NCBI GenBank assembly: GCA_964036155.1
Contig: OZ038423.1
Location: forward strand, 29,527,249-29,591,248
Direction of reading: 5' to 3'
Source of the DNA: Diploscapter coronatus
Lineage: Eukaryota; Nematoda; Chromadorea; Rhabditida; Rhabditidae
DNA: 64,000 nucleotides
The number at the start of each line of letters is the position of its first letter. Position 1 is the first letter of the stretch. Both the position numbers and the translations under genes were made by a program. A model generated the notes under the pieces. It was given only the letters and a program-made list of their open reading frames with translations. It ran no database searches and was not told where the DNA came from. This document shows, in pieces, positions 50,844 through 61,649 of the stretch.

Positions 50844-53039
50844 ATGCGATATTCTCTTCAATTTATTAAGCTATGTGTATTTATTTCATGTATTGTGGCA
50901 CTAATAATTATACTAATCTATATTTTTATAAATTCAAAAAGTAGATGGAAGAAAACCGATATTCTCCAAGGCTATTATGCATCATCAAGGTAAAATATAG
51001 TTGCATTCTATTAAAAATAAACGCACGTGATAGAGATGGAATTTTCAGGAGAATAAAACCCGATAACGCGGTAATTTGATCGTCATATTTTATCATTCAA
51101 TTGAAAATTTTTTTTTTGATTCAGTCAATAACAGTAATACAAGAATGCCTGGATCTGCTTCCCCATTCGAAGTTCAATTCCATGCTCATAGATGTAGAAG
51201 TTTTGAAGGCAATAAATCGGAAGAACTGTTCAAGCTTTAATCAACCTATAATGGTTTGCATAGAAAAGTTAAAACCAACGAATTTTTGAACATTCCCTTC
51301 TTTTCAGATTGCGATTGATAATACGGAATATCGACAGATGAAATACAATGAATCAACTAACCACGGATTCTCACTCATCAAATTTTCATATCCACACGAT
51401 ACAGACTATATAAAGTTCACTGATGAACATGCTGGTATAGATTGGATAATTCCAAAGTATGCAAATTTTGACTAAAATCACTTAAAAATAAATTATAGAA
51501 TGGAGTTCCAGAAGTTTGGGAAATATCAAGTCCCGAATGACATTAATTTGTTTTTGGAATACTGGAAGCGATCTCGTTACGTAAAATGTTTGAATCTAAA
51601 AGTTGATCGCGAGCCAATGGAACCGGTAAATTTGGAATTTCGAAACAAGGCTTTTCTTCGTTGCAGGTATTAGATCCAATATTATCTGTTAATTTTCTCG
51701 CTGATTTACGCAATATCTTCGTATCTTTCAACATGTTCCCATTTTTAATTGGCGGAACATTGCTTGGTAAGTATTTGAAAGGCGAAATGTTGTTGAAGAC
51801 TGGCGATTTTATTGAGATAGGATAAAAAAGAAAGGAAAATACTGAATAAAAACTATCACGCTGCTTATAGACAAATCTATAATATTTCGATGATTCAAAG
51901 ATTATTTAGACGCAGTTTTAATATTATCAAATCGCACTATGCATATTCATATTGAGTATCATTCATTTTGTACCAATTGATCGATTTTTGGCAATCAGTA
52001 ACTTGCTCCAATAACTCTAGGCTGGTATCGGGAATGTTCAGTTATTCCACACACCAAAGATATTGATATATCAGTTAAATATGATGAGTTTGATGTATCC
52101 ATCATCGAGGAATTTTGGAAATTTGATACCGAATTTTTAGTGAATAGAAGATTTGGAAAGGTTTGAGATTATTTTACCGCATTTCAAAATCACAAATTTC
52201 TTTTCAAACTTTTATGGAATAACTTCAAAAGATTTATCATTTGGGATTTTGCCTAATCTAATAACGAATAAAAAGAGAAGAATCCAATTCATTAAATAAT
52301 TCCATTAATTTAGCTAAACGACAGTTTCGAAATAACCGTCTTCCCGAGAAACATTGAATTATATCTAATAGATGTATTCGTTATGTATAATGAGAAAAAT
52401 TACTCGTATGTCGGTGGAACGAGTCCATTAGGATGGAGATATAAATACAAATATCCTTTGTAATGAGCAATAGAGCAATTATAAAAGTAGTACCGCAAAC
52501 AATCTATAAATTATCATCATGTATATTTGTGAGCTAAAAAGTTTGATATCTAACATTCTATTACTAAATCCCTACCCTATACTTTATGAGCAAGCTGCTA
52601 CTTTTTAGTCGGCTCAAAATATGCATGGATGTTTAATTTTTGTAGTACTACTTTTACTAATTGCCAATACTGGTTAGTTAAAAATAAATTTAATCGGATT
52701 TAAGATACGACCACTTTTGTGCTGCCGATCTGAAAGGACGACTATTTTGGGTAACTTGTGATCCGAAGAAAATAATCGAGGTAAATCAACTATTTTATCG
52801 CAAATATACAGAAATTTAGCTTTGTTTTCGTTATTTTTAGCAATTCTCATCAATTTTATTTCATATCCTGAGATCAGTTATTTATTCATTTTCTTTAAAT
52901 TTAGGTTGAGTATGGGCCGAATTGGACGAAGGACCATAGTACGAAGAAATTTAAATGGTTTTCTTCACATAACAATGTCGAAAGCAATGATCGGTGGAAA
53001 TGGAATGAGTTTAGAGATGTTATCCAGGGAATATTTTAG
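50844..53039 (+). CDS. Fukutin/LicD-family type II membrane protein (389 aa)
   Basis: Probable Golgi phosphotransferase acting on glycans or other cell-surface acceptors; the fukutin group transfers ribitol phosphate in animals. Exons: 50844-50989, 51049-51070, 51125-51253, 51308-51456, 51499-51625, 51667-51766, 52021-52160, 52314-52459, 52705-52780, 52905-53039. A short cytosolic tail and a signal anchor at residues about 9-31 (CVFISCIVALIIILIYIF) give type II topology. The family core is clear: FPFLIGGTLLG|WYREC at about 215-230 and IPHTKDIDIS with the DxD-type metal motif at about 237-239. The C-terminal YGPNW follows the usual pattern. Exon 2 is only 22 nt. Codon use is much more AT-rich than in the kinases. 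Nematodes carry expanded fukutin-like families; the exact acceptor here cannot be read from sequence. Confidence 0.85.
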
Positions 53040-54437
53040 CATTTTTAGAAAGGGAAAAATATGATTTTTAGGAATATGATGATCATACTCTTGGAGAATC
53101 AATTACAAAGGGAGAGAATTCTATTGAACATTAATACAGCTTTTTTCTAAGGATAGAAAATAGTCACTGTATATTGTTGATTGGGGAAAAGTCGATATTC
53201 ATTCAGCAATTAGAATTCGAATTTGGAGCGAAATAGTCAGTCGCGTAGAAGAGAAACGAGACAAATAGCGCAATTTTTGAGCGTCGACGTTCTCTTCAAT
53301 CAATAATATACCAAATTCACCCATTATTTACGGGTTTCGTTTACTGTTGTTCTAATAAACATTTTGATAATTTAATTCTCGAAAAATTGAACGAGTTCCT
53401 CTTGTCGACGAAATCTAATTTCGATTTTTAAAATAATTTTCAATCGTTCGTTCATTTTTCCAGAGATCACCGATAGATATCACTTCTTGTGTCGTAGTTC
53501 TCGCTAGACATCATCGATCTTCAGGGATGTTTATGAATTTTCATTGAAATCGTGTAGGCTAAATTTTCTTGAATAAATCATGAACATATTCAAGAAAAAT
53601 TAAGCGAAATAGCGAATATATATCACGAATCAAAGGGTTCATTTTTATTCATAAAAACTAATCAAACGTTTGTTGCAAGAAAAGCATTTAATATAAGCTA
53701 AACTCGTGAGCAATCAGCGCACAAAAATGCATTATACTTATTCGCCTTTTCCTAAATTAACTGGTTTATATTTCAGATATTTCTTCCAGTTTCTAGATGT
53801 TCATCATTTATAAGATCCATTCTAATAAACAATTCAAAATTGATCAAGACACATTAGAATTAGTTATAGCTCGGAAAGCATTGATTCTTGCCGAAGTCGT
53901 GCCAATTGAATTACAAATCATTTTTTGAGAAAAGAGATCGTAATCAGAAGAAAAACTTTTTTGCCAGTTCCCGACAATGTTGCTGTTTTTAGCATACAAA
54001 TTTCCCATATTTTCTTCGCTTTTTGTCATAACATTTCAAGAAGTCATTTATTTCTCATTTATATTTTATATCAACGTATATTTTATTAGATTAGTATTAC
54101 TGAATTACTAAAGTGAAGGCTGAAAGACATCACCACATGAAAGACTTATAATTAGAATATCACAATTTGCTCGTTTTTGCAATTCAATGAAATAGGCAAT
54201 AATATAAAATTACTTAGGTACATAAAATAGGGCAATAAAATATGGAAGAGATTTTCTAAATTTAAAATAGGAATATTACAAAATAATTGACCCGAATTTT
54301 TCTCTGCAAATACGTATTTTTGCTGCAAAAATTGATGAACATTGTTATCGGAAATAGCGACGGCCCCAAGTTGTTGATGACTAATTTTGTTGTGGTCGAT
54401 AAAACTAGCTCTTCTTTGTCGATGTCCTCTCGTCCAT
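53040..54437. other. Convergent 3' region of the fukutin-like gene and the collagen
   Basis: 1.4 kb. It includes MITE family D copy 2 (53178-53302). A TTTATT at 54082-54087 may be the collagen poly(A) signal on the minus strand. No gene seen. Confidence 0.45.
53178..53302. mobile_element. MITE family D, copy 2
   Basis: It aligns end to end in the same orientation with 11557-11685. Inverted ends are TTGGGGAAAAGTCGA and TCGACGTTCTCTTCAA. The shared internal block CAGTCGCGTAGAAGAGAAAC differs little. It lies 140 bases past the fukutin-like stop codon. Confidence 0.8.
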
Positions 54438-57400
54438 TTATCGTCGAGTTCCGTCTTCGAAGAACACTCCTCCGTCCAAAGCGCAATATTTCGGGCAAAT
54501 TCCACTGAAATTTAGAAATTGAATAACTTCGGGATATAATTTATAATGAAAATATTCTAACAGGTCTATCAAAATTAACATAAAATCACTCAGAAATTGG
54601 TATAATTTTGAATGTTATTTTACATGTACTAGTTCTAAAATTTCAGAACTCAATTCATACGTACAAAATTGGGGTGTTTTAAGAAATTATAGCTGTTTAC
54701 CGTTCTCCAGCGGCTCCAGGCTGACCTGCTGCTCCGGGACTAAATTAAGATGTTTAGGTTTAAAACTAATAAATATAAATAGGATATTGTCGAGAAGACA
54801 ACAGAGTACGTACTTTCCAGGTGGTCCGGGCTAAACCAGATAAATTATTTAGAGTTTTTAAAAAAACAAAACTCACCGGTCCTTGGGGTCCTTAAACGAG
54901 TTGATTTGTGCAACTACCAAGAGATTGAAATTCTTCATTTCAAATATAATCGAAAATATACACACACTGGTGTATTTCAATTTAAAAGCGCTAGAAAACC
55001 AATATTTTAAACTAAAATTTTTCACATATTTGATATGAATGAACGATATAAATTCTGAAATCTCTTGTTGTAGTTGCACAAATTCGCAAACCTTGGCTTC
55101 CTGGTGGTCCCTAGAAAGAGTTAAAAATCAATAAAAGCCGGGGAAATTTCAAATTTAAACTCACTTGAGCTCCAGGATTTCCCGGTTGCCCATCTCGGCC
55201 TGCCGCGCCCTAAATTGCACAATTTAGGGGGTGGTCACTGCGTACAAAAAATAAATTAAGTATGTCATTGCGCACAAAAGTTATATTTCCCACGACATAT
55301 CATAATTTGACAATAATTAGCTGGTTTTTATCAAAATAGCAAAGCTTTAACTAATTTTTTGATGTACTAGTATATTTTTCATCTAGAATGCATTGCTAGT
55401 CATTGTCATTCTACCACTCAGCTATGATGGTAAATTTGACTATATCAAGGATATTGCAAAACAAAAATCGGAATTTTGAAAGCTAATATACGCTAGAAGG
55501 GTAGGGCACGATAGGGTAAGGAACGAGTAGGCCAAATTTCGTTCACTTGATCAACAAATACCATCGATAGGTCTTTCATTATGATTAGTTTCTATAATAT
55601 CTAGCTGAATTTGTAATTCTAGCCGATACTTAAAGTGAAAATAGTTAAATTGTAGTTTTTGTGCGCAACGGCATACACCCCACAACTTCATGCGATACTG
55701 ATCATTTAGATAATAAAGGAATTTTCACTCGAAAACTTTTGAGTCAAAATTTGACGACTTTCGAGCTATTTTACAGTATGCAAGATAGATTTTAGTGATA
55801 ATAAATGCATAATAAGTGAGTATTCGGAAATTACATCCTCTCCAGGAACTCCGGGTGGCTGAAAATATAAAAATTAGTTTCTCTAAAAAAATATTCCAAT
55901 CTTACTCCAGATTCGCCCGCTTCACCGACTTCACCGGGAATCGGTGGTGTGCTGACGGCAGGTCGACCAGGTTCTAGATTTATTTATTTCTTAAAATTAT
56001 TCAATAAATAATCTACCTCCTTTCTCGCCGGGTTTTCCTTCGTCTCCTATAGAAATTATAGATTATGCGTTATAAAATTAAAAGGAAAACTCGAGAATTG
56101 AATTATTAAAATCACGAAGTAACCATCAAATTATTGATAAGTGTATAAGAAGTGAGCACAAACCAGGTTGTCCCTAAAATTTAATAACTCATTTTTATAA
56201 TGAATATAAAACCGCGAACCGGAGGACCAGGTGGACCTAAAATATAACTTATTACTTTAAATAAATAAATATATTCAAATATTTAGACAGCATATTGGAT
56301 GTTTAAATACTGGCAATATTTTAATTTTGCAATTTTCGTTAAACGATTTGGAAGTTTGTTTGGATCAAGATTGAAAAAAAACTCGTCTTCAACATTAAGT
56401 ATTTCATCTTAAATCAAGTGAAATATCTCAGATAATTATTCTTAAAACCTACCGACAGGCCCTGGACTTCCCGCGTTTCCAGGTCGACCCTTAAAGTTGA
56501 AGAATTACTTTGATATGATCAAATTTGCCGTCATACGGGATTTCCATTTCTACCAGGCAATCCTAAACCAGTTTTTCAGGTAAATTTAAGCTAAACTATA
56601 TAAAACCTGGTGATCCGGTAGGTCCTTGTTGACCTAAATTAAATCGCGGTTAGCATAATTAGGAATATTCGAGAGTTCATTTTCCAGCATCAAACTCATT
56701 AGAATGAGGATCGTACCTGGTGGGCCTAAAATCAAATTATTATCGAAGGTTTTGGTAAGACGCAATAAAAGTTGCCAAGTCAGATTTTACAACAATAAAA
56801 TAATGTAAATATTTACCTGGAGGACAGGGATTGCAAGGTGGGATGTCGATCTCCTGAAAATAGACCGTGATATTATGAGGAAAAGATCAATTATAGCTAG
56901 AAAATAGAAATTTGAAAACCAAAACTTTCGAAATATCTCACGATATTTCATTAAAATCGAAATTCAATAGATTCTTAACGTAATAGAATATAGAAATATG
57001 TACTAACCTCGCACACGATCGGAGGTCGGCCTGGAGCGCCTGGGCGTCTGAAGGATGAAAAAATTTAGAAAATAAAATTAATCGAGTAGAAATGCAAACG
57101 TTGAATTCTGCACATTTGCAGTTAAAAACTCATAAAACGACATCAGACCAACCCTGGTGCTCCTGAAATAAATCCACTTAGCTAAAAATCCAAATAAGGT
57201 CGAAAGTACCTGGAACTCCCGGCTTCCCGTTTCTACCCGGCAAGCCCGGTCTTCCTAAAAATTTATTGATTAGAATATTTTATTATGATTAGATTTGATT
57301 TGTGATTCATTTAGGCGTTTTATATCACTTTTAGAAAAATAATTATGACAATTATATCAACGAATTGAATTTCGTTGTTCTTGGCTAAGCACTGATAATT

Positions 57401-60400
57401 TTAAAGAAACCTAACAATAATATCGCTTCAGCATGAAGATCAGTCTTATTAAATTTTAAACTTTGAAAGAAATGACTTATCGTAAGACCCGATTAAACAA
57501 ATATTCAAAAAATTATAAAGATAAATGAGAATATCAAATGATTTTATGGAAAGATGGGGTGGAAATGTTTGAGAAAAAGCACGTTTATCATAATGATGAT
57601 CCTCGTTCATGCGTTTTCAATTCTCTTTTTCCAACTGATCTCGAGTTTAATGCTGCTAATTGGTTGTTATTTTAAGCAATGTAAACATTTAGATGACATT
57701 ATAGATTTTCATTTATATGTTGAAATCTCGCATACCGCTTTCGATTATATCACGGCATCGAATATTTGTACACAAATTCTCTTCTCTTCTCGCATTGACA
57801 TTTGGCATGGCCTTGCTAATCTGACTTCCTCTAATAACAATTCGACATATTCGATGAATTGCGCAGATATCTTTCTGACTGTCAGAATGCTAACATGTTT
57901 GCACTTTGCATTCTGTCAATCATTTTGACTATTCCCTTTCGGTAGAAAGGAATGGGAATACGCAGGATGTAAAACGACTTTCGATCATCTATGCTAATGA
58001 ATGTAGTAGGGAAGTTAGGCGGGCAGCTTCTAACCAGTTCTCGGGAATGGCAACTTTCTCATCTTCCATCTCTAATTTCCATCTTCCCTTTTCTTATTCA
58101 TCATAGCCCAATTCATTCTTTCATTTTACACGAATTTTGCGTCATACGCACCAAAGCCAAAACAACGAATGGCGAACGTGAAATTACGGGTGTGTAAAGT
58201 GGCAATGCGCGCATGGAAATCAGCGCAATAAAAATAGAAATACTCGCTTGTAATTAACCCGACAGAATGACCAGTGTCGTGACTAATTAGCGTCAAATCT
58301 CTCAAATCGAAATGGGAAGCGTGACCCTAGAAGTTTCGCTTAGCTATGATTTATCACCTAACCTATTGCCAAATATCTTGTGACAAAACAAACGTAAACT
58401 GCTGATTCTGTATCTACTTGATTTTCGGACCCAAAATTACGAAAAAGATATTCATTAACTCATGCGCTACTTTTAAATCAGTAATATCAAGTAAAATATG
58501 TCAAAAATCGGTCTAGAAATGGATTTAGGAATATTTGATCTGCATCTTTAAAATGTATCTTCTGAAGCATCATGAAACAGTTCTGCTAATGAAGGGATAA
58601 TAGGAAAATCTAGGAATATACCGAAGCGCATGAAAGTTTCATAAACTATATGAAATTGAATATTGCCTAATTCGAATTTTTCAAATCGTCATAACTCCCC
58701 GTCTCATGATCGTAATCACTTCAAATCAGAACTAAATTCACTCTATACATCCTAAAGAACATTATAAAACAATTCCTGAATTAGTCTGACTAGAGCCATG
58801 GATAGTCTTGGAATTTGAGGGGTGCCCCGCTATTAGTGGGTGCTCTTCTATTAGAGATTCTTTTATTAGAATAAGTACGGTGTGTTCCTTTTTAAATCAT
58901 GTATTGTTCCAAATCTCTGTGCGCTACTGAAGAAAGGTATGCGTAAATTTATAATTTTGAGCCAGAAAATGCTATATTCAATTTTACAAATTGATGAAGA
59001 TAACCTGGATGGCCTGGTTTGCAGCATCCAGCGCATCCGACCGATTGCCTCTTCAACCTGAGTGTCGTCACATTGCGTGCCAATGCAGCTCCCGATGGCT
59101 TCTTGTGTGTAATCTCTGACATAATGTCACGAGCTGAGCTCTGAAATTTTAATCATTAAGCTTGATATTAATTGGATTTAATTTTCATCACTTTTATTTA
59201 TACCATAAACTTTCTTTGTAAAATTTCCTAGATACAGACTTCCGATGTTTCAATTCCTATTATTTTTGAAAGTCGTTTAGATTTGTTCATTTCTTAAAGC
59301 TGCAAGTTAAAAGTAAGATTTGAAGATAAGTTTTCGCGCACTTGTTAATAAAAACGAATAGTTCATCAAACAAGCGTTGCTCTTCATTCATCATTGCATC
59401 CTTTCACCTGCGCTCATGATATTTCTAGATCGATATTTTTGTCGCGATACTACAAGAATAGCTTTCCATCTCTGTTTCGGCATTCAAATGAAGTGTTTGA
59501 CCAATTGGAATCGGATATGAATCGTCATCATCTCAAATGGAGGCATTGACTTCGTGGCACTCTCCCCACTCCTCGATGTCTTCTGCTTGTGTCAAGATCT
59601 TAATCCCCTAAGTCAAGCCATCCAACCGATGATGATGAACCAAAACTGGTCCGCAACCAAACACGGCATTCCTTTAAACGTTTTTTCGCCAGATGGAAAA
59701 CGAAACGCCAACGGGTTACAAAGGCGAAATGAAGAGAAACCCGCACAGAAAAACGGTTCGTTACTGGAAGTCTCTCTGCAAGCCAAATGTCATTCCCATT
59801 GTCAGCTAATAATGGCATGTGTCGTTGTTCATACATGTATTTGTGGATGAAGATATCGACATTTATTCCCTCTTTTACTACTTTTAAACCAAAAGAGTAA
59901 CACAAAACAAGCCGCGATTAAGCAGAGATACATTATCTGTTTGACTTTTTGATTTGTCTGAATGTCCAAAGACAAGCTGAATTGCATTATGTATCTCAAT
60001 TCTCTCTTCCCTTTTTGGCCTTACGAAGTCGCATCAACAGCTAATAATTAGATACAATTTGAGAACGCGGATGACAGAACGGAAAGCGGAAAAGGGAAAA
60101 GAACGATTCGATGCAAGCATTCCGCAGTTAGCATACAGACATTTAGACATTCGGCATTTAGATTCAGACTTAGACAGTCATTCAAGCCAGACAGATTAAG
60201 ATTAGTGCTTCGGTCTGCCAAAGACGAAAAGTCGATCTGGAAAGTATTTCGAGGAGATTGGGAAGATGACGACAGAAAATCGATTGCGTGATCAATTTTA
60301 AAAAGTAGCATATTCCACCGAAAGAAAGCAATATTTGTTATTTAACATGAAAAAATGAAACCGTCATTCTGAACGTCTAACATCAGTCGTGAAACCTAAA

Positions 60401-61649
60401 CAGCAAAGTGTTCAGTTGAGTGAGGTGAAACATTCTCGCTTCTCCATAAACAGCCATTCTGTTGACAACCTGGTCCTTTCTCCGATATACTTCCATTTAA
60501 TGTAGATGTACAGGATGCGCAAAAGTCTTGGTCGCTTTTAATTTCTTTTTGATAATTCATCACCAGTATAAAAGTAACTGAAATTTTCTTTAAAAAAATT
60601 TGAATACTATCTTCTCTTATATTTATGCTATCTATCGGCATAATTTTATTTCAATTGGCTATGAATTTAAGATCTTTATGGCATAAATTTTGAATGCGAA
60701 AAACGGCCCAGACCTTCTGCACGCGCTGCAAAAGTCTGGCTTGGTAAAAGGTGTTTTCGAAGATTTGAATCAGAGAGTAAATGCAATATACTCCAAGAAA
60801 TGTATCATTTTCGCATCTAAGTATTCAGGGCATAATTTCATTGGCCGTGGATACATCATTTTCAGCACTCTCGAGTTTAAATTAAATGATCAAAAGTTGT
60901 TGCATCTGGTACAGAAGACAATCTCAAGTGAACGAAAATGATGAAACGAAGCATTTCAGACAATTTTAAACTTACTACCAAAATTTACGAGACGGATTTT
61001 AAGAAAAATTGGTTTGAAAAAGTTGCATATTAGAAATATATGATGAGATTTTTGGAAACCTGCTGTTTGAATAAGTAATATGAGCAAGGACTGGCTCAGT
61101 CCGATTCCGAAATTTACAGTATCCCAATCCTAATACTACATACATGATATAGTTCAAATTTACAACCAAAAAATGGTTTGATTTCTTGGAGAAATTTCTG
61201 AAATAAGCTCGCTGCTGTCCAAATGATTCATGAGTGCCTTTTTCTCTACGATTTGAGACCAAGTTTTCTGTGAAATCAACCATAAATGTTCAATTTACTA
61301 TTCATTTCACTTTCAAAATAAAGGTAAAAAGTCAACTTCTCCATTAGAAAAATGCAACGACGATCTTCACCTCTCATTCAATGACATAAGCACTTTAAAG
61401 ACGATGTGCTTCATGGTAATTTATAAATGTGTGAGTGGATTAATTTGATCCAGAAGTCAGTAATAGGGAAACAAGTAAAAATTTTACCTTGCAGAACATG
61501 AGATCCTGTTTGGTCTGTTGTTGAATGTGATCAATAAAATTATAAACGATGGGCATGGAAATGCAGACAGACAGAATGGCGATGAGAGAAAATGTCACTG
61601 CGCTGTACGCTACTGCCTTATAGGCCCGCTCGCGGGCATCTTCCTGCAT
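54438..61649 (-). CDS. Cuticle collagen in about 21 exons, several of them microexons (292 aa)
   Basis: Structural collagen of the nematode cuticle. Coding order: 61488-61649, 59005-59140, 57210-57254, 57153-57162, 57008-57047, 56817-56853, 56717-56725, 56607-56633, 56537-56562, 56453-56489, 56220-56236, 56164-56173, 56017-56046, 55906-55973, 55835-55858, 55165-55209, 55092-55110, 54877-54890, 54814-54830, 54701-54739, 54438-54504. Residues 1-54 are the collagen N-terminal domain with one transmembrane helix. SSARDIMSEI and the RLKRQ cleavage site follow, then a Cys box (CAGCCKPGHPG), interrupted Gly-X-Y blocks, CNPCPP, more Gly-X-Y, and the C-terminal box ICPKYCALDGGVFFEDGTRR. The 292-aa total is exactly the family size, which supports the model. 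Gly-X-Y triplets are split across many phase-1 junctions. C. elegans cuticle collagens usually have one to three introns. The start could be preceded by a non-coding exon. An extra exon in the 1.75-kb intron after 59005 cannot be excluded. Confidence 0.88.
58670..58885 (+). repeat. Dispersed repeat family E, copy 2
   Basis: It matches 18311-18520 in the same orientation (ATCATAACTCC-like start, CTAAAGAACATTATAAAA middle, TTTTATTAGAATAAGTACGG end). It lies in the large second intron of the collagen gene. Non-coding. Confidence 0.75.
59141..61487 (-). other. Large first intron of the collagen gene
   Basis: 2.35 kb between the N-terminal domain exon and the SSARD exon. Around 60120-60185 there is an irregular run of ACATTTAGACATTCGGCATT-like units. 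Short ORFs on both strands lack codon bias. It could hold regulatory sequence, but no specific site is recognised. Confidence 0.45.

Noticed and set aside
57554..57928. 124-codon plus-strand ORF with hydrophobic start
   Set aside because: It lies in a collagen intron, has AT-driven hydrophobic composition, no splice partners and no recognised motif.
59554..59905. Overlapping ORFs on both strands in the collagen intron
   Set aside because: No splice-consistent extension or motif; open by chance.
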